Positions 1-9,337 of a stretch of DNA of 64,000 bases are shown in pieces; position 1 is the first letter of the stretch, and the number at the start of each line of letters is the position of its first letter. This stretch comes from Candidatus Kuenenia hertensis. Its GTDB lineage: Bacteria; Planctomycetota; Brocadiia; Brocadiales; Brocadiaceae. The stretch covers positions 1 through 64,000 of the forward strand of contig SOET01000008.1 in assembly GCA_021646465.1 (NCBI GenBank), given 5' to 3'. Both the position numbers and the translations under genes were made by a program. The notes beneath the pieces were generated by a model. It was given only the letters and a program-made list of their open reading frames with translations. It did not search any database and had not been told where the DNA came from.

Positions 1-448
1 ACCGTTTCTCAGTGAGGTGTCAAAAAAACAGAGGGTTATATTTGATGCTTTTGGATTCCAGGAAGATGCCTTACATAGTTATTAACTTTTTCTCCAATTT
101 AGGTAACAACAGCAGTGTGGTAAGTGTGAGATGGAGCAGTAATATTGGAGAAGGTGGAACCGCTGATGGTACGACAATTTGGACTATCTCAGATATAAGT
201 TTGTCAATCGGTGAGAATAAAATAACTGTAACGGCTATTGATGGGGCAGGCAATACAGCTACAGATGCAATTGTTATAATATATACTGACAATACAAATA
301 CATCAAATAACGACATCACCACTGGTTTAGTGGGCCACTGGTTTTTTGACGGCGGCACGGCAATCGGCAACTCCGGTAACGGACATGACGGCACAATCAA
401 TGATGCTGTTTCACAACCGACATAAGTGGGACAGGACTTGAGTTTAAG
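1..448 (+). pseudogene. Remnant of secreted Ig-like/LamG protein
   Basis: The open frame through this stretch encodes a bacterial Ig-like module (hydrophobic strand pattern ending in ITVTAIDGAGNTATDAIVIIY) followed by the opening of a LamG/concanavalin-like domain (GLVGHWFFDGGTAIGNSGNGH). The frame then stops at 423-425. The expected LamG continuation, ISGTGLEF, is readable immediately afterwards in the +1-shifted frame (about 422-448), so a frameshift broke the gene and almost all of the LamG fold is gone. The residues before the Ig module look unlike it, so the 5' side may be rearranged as well; the gene may extend left of the window. A close relative of the LamG domain occurs intact near 28 kb. 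Confidence 0.6.
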
Positions 449-731
449 AGAAAATACTATACCCGACTCTATGTGTATTATTTTTATTTTTTCCTCTTTT
501 ACCCTCTGTTGTCGAGTTAAAAAGTGAGATAATGTACTTGTAACCCTCTTAAATACAGGTTTGTTCTTGTAAAGGCGCAAATGGTAATGCCACAAAATGC
601 CGGTATTATTTTAGATTTATTGGTTTATGCACACTATCATTGAAGTGTCCTTTTTTAAAAAGTTTCAATGTATGCACACATCAAAAATCAGGTTTTCAAA
701 TGCTTACCAGTGTTTTATCCTGTTGATCATA
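449..731. other. Non-coding stretch
   Basis: No gene is supported here. A nine-base direct repeat (TATGCACAC) occurs twice within 55 bp near 626 and 673. The open frames on the plus strand from about 627 run into the antisense of the acyltransferase gene and show no family motif. Confidence 0.4.
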
Positions 732-1322
732 TTAATCTACTCTTTGCCACTCATTCGTTTCAAAGTTATATTTTTTTATTACAGTCGCCGGGGCGCCTGC
801 CGCCACGCAATAATCGGGCAGGTCCTTTACTACCACAGAATTTGCCCCAACAACACAATGCTTGCCAATGCTCGCTCCTATTATTGAAACATTTTGACCT
901 ATCCAACTATTGTCACCAATATAAACTTTTCCTTTATAGATAACAGGCTGATCCATTATCGGCGTTGCAATATCTTCATAGCCATGAAGATTATCTGAAA
1001 TATACACCTTATCAGCTATTAATACTTTTTTCCCTATACGTACATTTTTTTTTGCGGCAATAACCGCGTAATGCCCAATAACTGTATTATCTTCTATAAT
1101 TAAACTCGGAGAGTCATCATCTTTTTTCAAAGTAACAAGCCATGCTCTATGATAAATGCGAACATTGTCACCTATCAACATATATTCGGGATTTATAATT
1201 TTTAATGGAAATACTATTCTTGATGTTTTCCCCAGACCTTTGAAATTTGAACGGAAAAGTACATTCCATATTCTTGCATGCTGTTTTGTATAGAATTGCG
1301 TTATAGATTGGTAATTAAGCAC
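732..1322 (-). CDS. Hexapeptide-repeat O-acyltransferase
   Basis: A 196-residue left-handed beta-helix acyltransferase of the WbbJ/NodL/LacA type, expected to transfer an acetyl (or other acyl) group from acyl-CoA to a hydroxyl of a sugar. From about residue 55 onward the protein shows repeated hexapeptide turns (for example IGDNSWIGQNVSIIGASIGK), and ISDNLHGYED carries the His typically used as catalytic base in this family. The C-terminus ends in the usual AAGAPATVIKKY loop. It is the last gene of the minus-strand run and starts 43 bp after the glycosyltransferase stop. The substrate cannot be told; O-acetylation of the repeat unit made by the neighbouring genes is the natural inference. 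Confidence 0.85.
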   Translation of the reverse strand: MLNYQSITQFYTKQHARIWNVLFRSNFKGLGKTSRIVFPLKIINPEYMLIGDNVRIYHRAWLVTLKKDDDSPSLIIEDNTVIGHYAVIAAKKNVRIGKKVLIADKVYISDNLHGYEDIATPIMDQPVIYKGKVYIGDNSWIGQNVSIIGASIGKHCVVGANSVVVKDLPDYCVAAGAPATVIKKYNFETNEWQRVD

Positions 1323-1365
1323 TTTTTACCCTTTACAATATTCTCTGTTTTTGAAAGATATGTAT

Positions 1366-2352
1366 TTACTTCTTTCGATGTATGTAGAGATAAAAACACA
1401 TTTGAACTAATTTTTTAAGTAATCTATTATAATTTACATATCTCGCCACTGTGATTGTTCTATAGGATTTGAAAGAAAAGCCTATCTCCTTTTTCATGAC
1501 TTCTGCAGCTAAAATAAGAGTAGCATTATCTTCTCCCAAGATACACTTTTTTACTACTACATCAGTTATTATTCTTTCAATATATTTTTTCAACATTTTT
1601 TTAATTCTTCGTTTTATGTCATCAGATAATCCCGGATCCTGGCACCATTTCTGTAATAATTTTTTTCTGGTAGCTACAAATTCTCTCAATTCACGGTTTT
1701 CTTGCCAGGAGTTTTCATGGTAAAGGTACACAGCATACTTCCTTTTTGATATATAAAAAATGTTATTTCTTGATATTCTCAACATAAAATCCTGGTCAAT
1801 GGCGCCATGATACGTTGGATCAAATAATCCAACATCATTTAAAACTTTACTTCGGAACAGAACGCCTTCCAATATTGGCGATCCATTCTCAATTATGTTT
1901 AAAAGTCCTTCCGGTGGATAAATCAAACCGGCCTCCCAACAATCAAGAGAAGCGCCTCCATAATTTTTACCTTTCTTATTTACCCCTATTGTTTTTCCAG
2001 CAATGAAAACTGCTTCCGGATACTGATTTAACGTATTAAGGGCATCCTCATAAAAGCCTGGTAAAAGCGTATTGTCGTCGGACAAAAAGGAAAAATAGGG
2101 TGTTTTCACCTGCTTCATACCATAATTGAAATTTCCAACAGCCCCGATATTCGCGTGATGGCAATGATATTTAACACGCGGATCTTTTCGTGCAATTTCA
2201 GCCACAATATCAGAGGTTTCATCCCCGGAAGCATTATCATAAACACATACCTGAAAATGGGAATATGTCTGATCTAATACACTAAGAATTGCCTTTCGTA
2301 ACATATATGGACGACGGTAAGTTGGAATTATTGTTGTAATCAGGGATTCCAT
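1366..2352 (-). CDS. Glycosyltransferase family 2
   Basis: A 328-residue GT-A fold glycosyltransferase. The N-terminus TTIIPTYRRPYMLRKAILSV is the classic GT2 opening; VYDNASGDETSD follows, and the DxD-type metal site is FLSDDN at about residues 93-98. Such enzymes transfer a sugar from a nucleotide-sugar donor to a lipid-linked acceptor at the cytoplasmic face. No transmembrane segment is obvious. The start overlaps the flippase gene by 13 bp, which argues for translational coupling in one operon. Donor and linkage are unknown. Confidence 0.88.
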   Translation of the reverse strand: MESLITTIIPTYRRPYMLRKAILSVLDQTYSHFQVCVYDNASGDETSDIVAEIARKDPRVKYHCHHANIGAVGNFNYGMKQVKTPYFSFLSDDNTLLPGFYEDALNTLNQYPEAVFIAGKTIGVNKKGKNYGGASLDCWEAGLIYPPEGLLNIIENGSPILEGVLFRSKVLNDVGLFDPTYHGAIDQDFMLRISRNNIFYISKRKYAVYLYHENSWQENRELREFVATRKKLLQKWCQDPGLSDDIKRRIKKMLKKYIERIITDVVVKKCILGEDNATLILAAEVMKKEIGFSFKSYRTITVARYVNYNRLLKKLVQMCFYLYIHRKK

Positions 2353-3911
2353 GATTTTGATTCTTTTAAAAAAACAGACGTAAATTTGAATTTATAAACC
2401 TGAATATAGTTCAACATCGTCTTTCTACTTTCATAACTTAGCATTTTATAACTACCAATTAAAAATAAAATCGTCGAGATCAAATAGGCTGTGGACAAAC
2501 AAAGAATCGAAAAGTTATTAATGAATCTCAGAGTTAACCAAGCCCCACCATATGTTAGACCACTGAGAATAAAAGTTCTAAATACACGTAAATAAATCTC
2601 ACTTACTGGAATTTCAAGACATTTAGAACAAATCAATGGAGTAGCATATGTATAGTAAAATATCATTCGTACAACATGGGCTAATCCTGCACCTAAAATC
2701 CCAAAGTAATTTATAAGAAGGATTGTTATCGGCACGACGAAAAGTAATTCATAAATTTTTGCTTTCGCTGAAATTCCAGGTTTACCTGCGGCAATTGCAA
2801 AAGAAAATTGAACATTTATCAGTCCATATAGATAAGTACCCAAACAGAGCAAAGTAGCTGGAAGATATAACATTTTTGCAACTTCAACGTTAAAAATATA
2901 TGACAAAACAGGTGATAATGCGAACAGTATAAGTACATAAATTGGTACAGTGGCAAAACTAATAAGATCATAAATCTTTCTGAATTGGGCTATTAGTCCT
3001 GTCCTATCTTTTTCATACGATAGAGATGAAAAAGACGGAAAGCTTGCAGTCAAAACAGACGTCGTAAGACCATTTCCACGCGATATTATTCCCTTTGCAA
3101 AGATATAGTATCCAAGTATACCTATAGGCAAATACTTGCTGATTATAACACTATCAAGTTGATTACTTATTGCACCAAATACAGTAGATATTGTCATTAT
3201 AGAAGCGAACGAAATATTTCTTTTTATTACAATAGATGAATACTTAGGTATTAATGCCTTGAATGGGAAAAAATGCGCCACAGTTATAATATATGCCATA
3301 AGTTGAATCACAGAACTGGCTGCATACCAATAGATGACTTGAAACAAATTTCCATCCAGACAAAGAATAAAAATAACACCTAGTTGTCGAAAGCCTGTAG
3401 CACCTACGTTGATAATATTGTTGAACTCCATACGCTGTATGCCATTAAATAGACTCTGATAAACCGACTGAGGTAAAGCAATAATAGCGGCAATGCCTAA
3501 AATTCGTAGGACAAAAACAGCTGTTTGTTTATCTATCGTCTTTAAGATTATCCATTTATCAACCAGAATAGGAGCAGTAAAAAATATTGCAAAAGAAATT
3601 AAAATAAAGAATCCCCAGTAAAATAAGGAGGCTGTTCGAATTAGATTATGAACATAGTCTGATTCTGCATGATAATGTTTAGATACTTCACGTACTATCG
3701 TTGTACAGATGCCTAAATTTAATGCCGTACTCAGAATCACATTCAAGGTTGTAGTGAAAAAGATAATACCAAGTGTATCATCACCCAAATCACCGTGAAT
3801 AAATTTTACAGCAGTAAACCCTAGTATTATGAGGAATGCTTGACCAAATAGGTTATAAATGATGTTTTTGAAGAGCATTGGTTTCCTCTTTAATTTTTCA
3901 TCAATGACCAT
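2340..3911 (-). CDS. Polysaccharide flippase (Wzx/MATE-like)
   Basis: A 523-residue integral membrane protein with about 12-14 hydrophobic segments spread along its length. It belongs to the polysaccharide-biosynthesis branch of the MOP superfamily (Wzx), which moves undecaprenyl-linked repeat units across the inner membrane. The first segment (NLFGQAFLIILGFTAVKFI) and the length agree with the family. It overlaps the genes on both sides (11 bp with the upstream glycosyltransferase, 13 bp with the downstream one). With the Wzy-like protein at 44-46 kb and Wza/Wzc at 52-56 kb it would complete a Wzx/Wzy pathway, although it is about 40 kb away from them. Confidence 0.88.
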   Translation of the reverse strand: MVIDEKLKRKPMLFKNIIYNLFGQAFLIILGFTAVKFIHGDLGDDTLGIIFFTTTLNVILSTALNLGICTTIVREVSKHYHAESDYVHNLIRTASLFYWGFFILISFAIFFTAPILVDKWIILKTIDKQTAVFVLRILGIAAIIALPQSVYQSLFNGIQRMEFNNIINVGATGFRQLGVIFILCLDGNLFQVIYWYAASSVIQLMAYIITVAHFFPFKALIPKYSSIVIKRNISFASIMTISTVFGAISNQLDSVIISKYLPIGILGYYIFAKGIISRGNGLTTSVLTASFPSFSSLSYEKDRTGLIAQFRKIYDLISFATVPIYVLILFALSPVLSYIFNVEVAKMLYLPATLLCLGTYLYGLINVQFSFAIAAGKPGISAKAKIYELLFVVPITILLINYFGILGAGLAHVVRMIFYYTYATPLICSKCLEIPVSEIYLRVFRTFILSGLTYGGAWLTLRFINNFSILCLSTAYLISTILFLIGSYKMLSYESRKTMLNYIQVYKFKFTSVFLKESKSWNP

Positions 3912-5094
3912 AAGTATTAATTATTTTTTCAATAACCTTTTTATATTCCTCTGCAAATCTTTCTCTTGTATGATTTGTTCTGGCAAATTCCCAAGCTTTT
4001 CGAGCCATGCTTTTTAGCTTCTCAGCAGGTAGGCTAGAGATCTTTATTATAGAATTCCTAATTTCATCAATTGAACAGTCCTTTAAGATCATTCCGAAAT
4101 CATGCACATCTACACTAGATTCATAACTCACAACAGGGATGAGCCCAGCTTGCATACAGGTAACAACGCTCCCTCCACCACTTTCCGAACACGAAGGGTA
4201 TATGACACCAACACATTTATTAGTAACCTCAACAAACTCAGAACTTGTTACGTCAACCCAACAGATAGTATGTATATTAGGTGTATGATACAGCTCTTTA
4301 GAAAAAGCCTTTTCAAAGGCTTTTTCTTTCTGTATTGGGCCGCAAACTGTCAATTGATATTCTGGCATTTTTGCAAACGCCTCTAAAACTAAATCCAATC
4401 CTTTATGAACCAGTCCGTAACTACCAATCCATAAAAAGTGATTTCGACATGTTTGATAATTCTTATCTTCTGGCCATGGATAAGCAGTACATGTCGCAAG
4501 AGGTACACGAAACATAGGTTTTTGAGCATAACTATACGTACCAATTGCAAAATCATTTCCTAAAATTGTGGCACAGTCCGCATACTCAATAGCCAAATTG
4601 GGCTCCACTGGTCTGAAACTGGCTAAAGTAACACCTCTTCTTTTTTGCAGATCTAAGCAACGCTTATGTTCAGCAGTACTATTAAAAAGCCAATGAGCCG
4701 TGTCTAAGTGCACAATCTTCACACACTCTTCATTCAGTAATTGTGCAATCCTTTGAAAATTCGTGCGTGCAGCAATAAAAATAGTGTAATTCTTACGAGG
4801 AATAAATGTCTTATTGCCATAATGAATGGCATCAACACAATAGCCTAAATCCAAAAAGGTTTTCGCCATCTGCAAAGATTCCCAGTGATTAGTATGATTA
4901 TTCGATACAGATTCACCTTCTTTTAATAAGAATGGGTCTATTATGTATGATAAAAGAACATTGCCACGACATTCCCTTTCTGGTTTAAGTGTTATAAATC
5001 TTCTGTCCAGCCTATTAATTTCTATACCGAATTTTGATATAATATTTTTTACTTTTTCTCTAACACCATCATTCTTGCTTATAGCCATAATCAA
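3901..5094 (-). CDS. Glycosyltransferase, GT4-like
   Basis: A 397-residue GT-B type glycosyltransferase. The C-terminal half carries WIGSYGLVHKGLDLVLEAF (nucleotide-binding domain) and SCSESGGGSVVTCMQAGLIP, the glycine-rich stretch of the GT4 donor site. The usual E-x7-E pair is only loosely kept (SESGGGSV). The N-terminal half is less typical, so the sub-family is uncertain. It overlaps the flippase start by 11 bp. A gap of 94 bp separates it from the deacetylase gene upstream. Confidence 0.78.
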   Translation of the reverse strand: MIMAISKNDGVREKVKNIISKFGIEINRLDRRFITLKPERECRGNVLLSYIIDPFLLKEGESVSNNHTNHWESLQMAKTFLDLGYCVDAIHYGNKTFIPRKNYTIFIAARTNFQRIAQLLNEECVKIVHLDTAHWLFNSTAEHKRCLDLQKRRGVTLASFRPVEPNLAIEYADCATILGNDFAIGTYSYAQKPMFRVPLATCTAYPWPEDKNYQTCRNHFLWIGSYGLVHKGLDLVLEAFAKMPEYQLTVCGPIQKEKAFEKAFSKELYHTPNIHTICWVDVTSSEFVEVTNKCVGVIYPSCSESGGGSVVTCMQAGLIPVVSYESSVDVHDFGMILKDCSIDEIRNSIIKISSLPAEKLKSMARKAWEFARTNHTRERFAEEYKKVIEKIINTYGH

Positions 5095-5188
5095 TCAAAT
5101 AACTCCTTCTGAATATTCAGTTACAACTGCAAATATTTCTTTAAACTTCTATTCAACAGAATACGCTATTCTTCTTGTATTTGGCGGA

Positions 5189-5992
5189 TTAGTTGCTTTT
5201 ATTCTGATTCCTTGCAATTCCCACTGATAACTTCTGAAAATTTCTAAATATCAATTTTTTTTTTGAATACTCAACCTTAACCATGTTTAGTGGAAAGTTA
5301 TGGTTGTGCTTATTTTTCACCGACTCAAAAATTTCATCTTTTCTGAATGATTCTTCGTTGAACCATTCCCAATCGCTATACCAGCTCCAACAATTATTTT
5401 TCATGTATAAATCTTTAATTTCATTTCCAAGTATTTTGTTCGTTTTAAGCGTTACATACTTTGAATCGGATACAGAGATACATCTTAACATTAGGTCATA
5501 AGATTTAGTGCTACAGTAATTATTGTACCATATATTGAAATTCATGTTTTTTTGCAAATCTCTGATTACCCGATATATTTGGATATGCTCCTCGTGTCCA
5601 TACTCCCCCCATGGATTATGTGTAAAAACGTTTTGGTAGCCTTTGAGTTTATTTTGAAGTTTTTCCATTAATATATAGTAATTTTTTATATATTGCTTAT
5701 CGGAAATGCTTTTATCAGATAATTTCAATCCATATTTTGTGGTCACAGGATTGTTCCAATTATCACTACTAAAAACTGCTGCTTCACTTAAACACAAATT
5801 GGAAGTAGTTTTGATTGGATATTCTTGTAAGCTTTTTTCTCTTCCAGAAGTTATATCTGGAATCCTAAATTTGTTATTATGTTGGCGGTATAAAAAGCAT
5901 AAAACAATTTCGTTTACTTTATCAATTATTGAGCTAAACCACAAAATTTCATCATCGGGATGAGCTGCAACTATTATAGATTTTTCTAGCAT
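5189..5992 (-). CDS. PIG-L family deacetylase
   Basis: A 267-residue member of the PIG-L/LmbE zinc deacetylase family, which removes acetyl groups from N-acetylated sugars or glycolipids. The hallmark zinc motif AHPDDE is at residues 10-15 and the second metal region reads NPWGEYGHEEH, the usual His-x2-His site. It has no signal peptide, so it should act in the cytoplasm. In this context it probably deacetylates a GlcNAc-type residue of a lipid-linked intermediate or a nucleotide sugar; the exact substrate is not visible. Confidence 0.85.
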   Translation of the reverse strand: MLEKSIIVAAHPDDEILWFSSIIDKVNEIVLCFLYRQHNNKFRIPDITSGREKSLQEYPIKTTSNLCLSEAAVFSSDNWNNPVTTKYGLKLSDKSISDKQYIKNYYILMEKLQNKLKGYQNVFTHNPWGEYGHEEHIQIYRVIRDLQKNMNFNIWYNNYCSTKSYDLMLRCISVSDSKYVTLKTNKILGNEIKDLYMKNNCWSWYSDWEWFNEESFRKDEIFESVKNKHNHNFPLNMVKVEYSKKKLIFRNFQKLSVGIARNQNKSN

Positions 5993-6012
5993 ATCACTTT
6001 AAACATCTCCTA

Positions 6013-6283
6013 TTATTTACATTTATTTTCAAACAATTTTATACTTGAAAATCTAGTGGCAAAAGTCTGGTATCTGCCGCTATGCAAGAAATGCAACGTA
6101 TGACATACTCTTATCAGGTCGGATAGCCAATACAAACCAATCGTCAGATGTGATTTCAATCCATCCCCGCAACCATGCCCAAGACACAAAGACAGTTGCA
6201 TTGGGATCGGCTAAATAAACCGCATCCCATTCATCCTTCAATTTATCAAATTGCTTAATATTGTCTATGAGTTCTATGTGCAT
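6013..6283 (-). pseudogene. Remnant of GNAT (CelD/BioF2-like) acetyltransferase
   Basis: The 5' part encodes an N-terminus typical of the FemAB/CelD-like GNAT proteins found in exopolysaccharide clusters: FDKLKDEWDAVYLADPN, then VFVSWAWLRGWIE and DWFVLAIRPD. The frame closes after 67 codons at AFLA. A short continuation (SGRYQTFATRF) is readable in another frame down to 6013. The family is normally more than 300 residues, so most of the gene has been deleted as well as frameshifted. The fragment sits in the gap between the nucleotidyltransferase and the deacetylase of the same operon. Confidence 0.65.
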
Positions 6284-6391
6284 TCATATCTGCATAAAAT
6301 CATACTCAACTAAAGCATCCTTGATACCGTTACCGTTATTTCGCCATTGCACTAGTGTTTTTCACTAATGATCATTTAAATCCTCTAAGAC
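6284..6391. other. Short intergenic stretch
   Basis: About 110 bp between the nucleotidyltransferase stop and the broken GNAT gene. It includes a small inverted repeat around 6352-6372 (TAGTG-tttttt-CACTA). This could act as a weak terminator or be leftover intergenic structure. Confidence 0.25.
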
Positions 6392-7213
6392 TTAGCTTAA
6401 GTTACGGACAGCTTTTACCAAATTGGTAGGAGTTCCGATATCCAGACAGCTATCACTGTGAAAAATTATTCCCACTACATTCATTCTGTTTTCAATCGCC
6501 GCTTGAATAACCTCTCCTAAAGTTAATTCTCCCTGCTCTGAAGTTGTGTCATAATTGTCCCTATCGCTAATTGTTAGTCTTGATGCAACATATTCATGCA
6601 TGAAGCGGCTAAAATGGGGTGTCCAGACAGCAATGCTCCAAGTATAGCGTAAGCTGGTCTTAATAGGATTTTTAACAATTTCTCGAATTCGGCTGTCTCC
6701 TCCAATGTCAACCATATCTTTTTTGTGTGGCTCATCTGCAGGGAAAAGTCCTAGCACCACTTCAGCATCTGTATTCAAATGCTTTTTTATCATTTTAACA
6801 AAAACATCTTTCGTGCGAAAAATAATGTCGGGAAAACCAAAGGCCACATTTGAAGTTTGAATAAATGGGTATGCCTGGTCCAATGTATAAGGTACTCCGT
6901 ATGGAAGGTTCATCATTAAGTAAGCAATGTGCATATTTAATATTTTTCCATCTTCAAAATACGCCGGAATATCCCACTTTCCTGATCGTAATATTATGTA
7001 AGCTTTCAAAATACCTGCCAAACTCATTTTTTCCAGCAAATAATGACTGATTACTTTAGTACGTAAATTACCCTCATTGTCTACTTTTCTGAATCCAACA
7101 GGGTATAATTCCTTACTGCAAGGCAATGGTGCAATTCGAGATGCATGTCCGCCTGCAGGTAATAATCCAATTACCTCACAATGGTCTTTTTTGGTTTGTT
7201 TGCAAGTACTCAT
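6392..7213 (-). CDS. Sugar-phosphate nucleotidyltransferase (NTP_transferase)
   Basis: A 273-residue nucleotidyltransferase related to glucose-1-phosphate thymidylyl/uridylyl transferases. The signature loop near the start reads GLLPAGGHASRIAPLPCSKE, and the catalytic-site stretch NVAFGFPDIIF follows in the middle. The late SDSCLDIGTPTNLVKAV matches the family C-terminal pattern. I start at the ATG at 7213 (MSTCKQ) because AAGG lies just upstream; the longer TTG start would overlap the preceding gene by 20 bp. The signature departs from the canonical GGxGTRLxP, so the activated nucleotide and sugar are uncertain. Confidence 0.8.
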   Translation of the reverse strand: MSTCKQTKKDHCEVIGLLPAGGHASRIAPLPCSKELYPVGFRKVDNEGNLRTKVISHYLLEKMSLAGILKAYIILRSGKWDIPAYFEDGKILNMHIAYLMMNLPYGVPYTLDQAYPFIQTSNVAFGFPDIIFRTKDVFVKMIKKHLNTDAEVVLGLFPADEPHKKDMVDIGGDSRIREIVKNPIKTSLRYTWSIAVWTPHFSRFMHEYVASRLTISDRDNYDTTSEQGELTLGEVIQAAIENRMNVVGIIFHSDSCLDIGTPTNLVKAVRNLS

Positions 7214-7217
7214 GACC

Positions 7218-8171
7218 TTAAGAAACAATTCCCTCAACTCTTGTAAGATGTTTTCTATACCAATTTACAGTATATTCCAGTCCTTTTTCTAAAGTAGTCA
7301 TAGGTTTCCAACCTATCTCATCATAGGTCTTTGCTGTATTAGCAATTCGCACTTGTTCCATAGGTCTGTCAGGAATACTACCAAATAATGGTTTGACATT
7401 CGATTCAGTAATATTAACAAGTTGTTTAACCACGTTTCTTATTGTTACGAGAGTTCCTGAACCTAATTCAATCGTATGTCCTTCCACATTTGGAGCGTGA
7501 GCCATTGAAAGCAATCCACTAACTACATCGTCAATATAAATCCAATCGACTTGTCTTCGTCCACTACTTAGTTTTGGAGCCTGTTTGCTCAAAAGAGAAA
7601 GCGTTACATAAGGTATAAGTTTACGTAAATCTTGCTGTCTTGGTCCATAAACCATAAAGAGTCGTGCGATAACCACTGGAGTTTGATAAAGAGCATGAAA
7701 CATCCGCGCATAAGCACTACTTGCCATCTTTGCTGCTGCATAAGGTGATGCTGGAATCGCTTCGAAATCTCCTGTTTCAGGTTCTTCTAAAGAACCAGCC
7801 AAAATTATTCTCCGGAACCCAATCTCAGTGCTAACAGCTAAAATATTTATTGTGCTCAATAGATTACTATTAAAAACAGGTAATACTACCTTCAGATCTC
7901 TGGAACCTGATACATAGCTGGCCAAATGAAAAATAATGTCTGGCTTTATGGTAGTTAAAAGTCTACGAACCGATATTAAATCCGCAAGATCTCCTTTACA
8001 CCAATGAATGTTACTCTCAAAATTAGTCTTGGATTTACGAGATATCCCATATACTTGAGCGTCTAACCTAATTAAACTCTGACATAGGTGAAACCCAATA
8101 AATCCACTTGCACCTGTTACCAACACCTTTTGCCCTGAAAATGTCATTTGCTCACTTTCACTAAAATCCAT
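7218..8171 (-). CDS. NAD(P)-dependent sugar epimerase/dehydratase (extended SDR)
   Basis: A 317-residue extended short-chain dehydrogenase. The dinucleotide-binding motif KVLVTGASGFIGFHL is at the N-terminus and the catalytic Tyr-x3-Lys is in SPYAAAKMASS near residue 145. RLFMVYGPRQQDLRKLIP and DWIYIDDVV follow the epimerase pattern. It probably epimerises, dehydrates or reduces a nucleotide-activated sugar in the cytoplasm. The stop codon lies 5 bp before the nucleotidyltransferase ATG, consistent with one operon. A second ATG eight codons in (MTFSGQK) is an equally possible start. Confidence 0.85.
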   Translation of the reverse strand: MDFSESEQMTFSGQKVLVTGASGFIGFHLCQSLIRLDAQVYGISRKSKTNFESNIHWCKGDLADLISVRRLLTTIKPDIIFHLASYVSGSRDLKVVLPVFNSNLLSTINILAVSTEIGFRRIILAGSLEEPETGDFEAIPASPYAAAKMASSAYARMFHALYQTPVVIARLFMVYGPRQQDLRKLIPYVTLSLLSKQAPKLSSGRRQVDWIYIDDVVSGLLSMAHAPNVEGHTIELGSGTLVTIRNVVKQLVNITESNVKPLFGSIPDRPMEQVRIANTAKTYDEIGWKPMTTLEKGLEYTVNWYRKHLTRVEGIVS

Positions 8172-8317
8172 TCAATCGCCTTTAGGAATTTCTAAGGCTT
8201 TCTTTGGTTGTATCTTACAATTTTTAAATCACCTAGCACTTAATAAAATCAGGAATTATAAACGTTGCACTCATGATATGATTATCCATATCCAAATATT
8301 TCGTTTCATGTTATTTA

Positions 8318-9238
8318 CTAACTCTCCCAGCCAAAATCCATGCCAATAAGTTCATATAATCTAAAATTATGCGGTCGATAAAAATCGCATAATTTTTTTC
8401 TTAAATTCCCATTCATTCTTGATTTCTTGCCTTTTAAGTATATTTTTGTGCTTTTGAGTTCCCAGGACGGTAGGTTAAGGAATTCCAATGCCTGTTTAAC
8501 AGTACCTACTGTATCCTTAAAAAAGTCCTCACTTTTTATAAACATTATTTGGTCCCGAGGAAATAGGCTTAGCAGAACTTTTACTTGATCTGCATAAATC
8601 CCTGTGGATATATAAGCATAGAGCGCAATGTCAAAATTATAGTATGTTTCATCCATCATTGTACGATTCCAAGCTTCGCCTATTCTCTTTTTTTCTGCCT
8701 TGATTGCTTCCTCTAACGACAAGGTTTCAAGCCCCATACTTGAAGTATAGTGATAATGCGAATAAGCCCTATCAATCGGATTTCGTAACATAAGTATTAG
8801 TTTTGCCTCCGGGGTTACTTCAAAAATTCTTCTAAGAGAGTGAGGATTCAAAATATATCCGGTACTTGCCTCACCGGTAACAAATTCCTTTTTAAGAATA
8901 TTTTTAATGATGCTTCTGCGAATAAAAGAAGGAAAATGGGATCTATACCATTTAATGTTCTTACAATTGTAGTAACGATCAAAATAACCTACCTCTTTGA
9001 CAAAAGACTTATAAATACATGGAGATTGAATGAGATAATTGTAGAGAGAAGTAGTACCACATTTTTGAGCCCCTATAATCAGAAAGTCTGGTAATAAACC
9101 TATAGAACCTCCGACTAAAGATCGCATTGTAAAAATTGAATTTGATAATTGATGCAGGATCGCTCTTTGTCTTGTCCTAACAACTCTTCTCATGTCAGGT
9201 GAGACTAATGGTTTAATAATTTTTGACACAAAACCCAT
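8318..9238 (-). CDS. Sulfotransferase domain protein
   Basis: A 306-residue PAPS-dependent sulfotransferase. The 5'-phosphosulfate loop DFLIIGAQKCGTTSLYNYL is at about residues 50-70, and the 3'-phosphate site LILMLRNPIDRAYSHY is near residue 145. These are the two signature elements of the cytosolic/Golgi-type sulfotransferase superfamily. In a polysaccharide operon it would most simply sulfate a sugar of the polymer or of its lipid-linked precursor. No PAPS-synthesis genes are visible in the window. A gap of 146 bp separates it from the SDR gene downstream. Confidence 0.88.
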   Translation of the reverse strand: MGFVSKIIKPLVSPDMRRVVRTRQRAILHQLSNSIFTMRSLVGGSIGLLPDFLIIGAQKCGTTSLYNYLIQSPCIYKSFVKEVGYFDRYYNCKNIKWYRSHFPSFIRRSIIKNILKKEFVTGEASTGYILNPHSLRRIFEVTPEAKLILMLRNPIDRAYSHYHYTSSMGLETLSLEEAIKAEKKRIGEAWNRTMMDETYYNFDIALYAYISTGIYADQVKVLLSLFPRDQIMFIKSEDFFKDTVGTVKQALEFLNLPSWELKSTKIYLKGKKSRMNGNLRKKLCDFYRPHNFRLYELIGMDFGWES

Positions 9239-9337
9239 TTTGGCACTATTCCTTTTTTATCGATCATTAAATCATTTACCCAACTATGCATGATTAATTA
9301 TGTAATTCGTATATAGCTAAATTCAAAAACAATTTAT

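Noticed and set aside
71..595. Long open frame antisense to the Ig/LamG remnant
   Set aside because: It mirrors the coding pattern of the opposite strand, has no family motif and no ribosome site.
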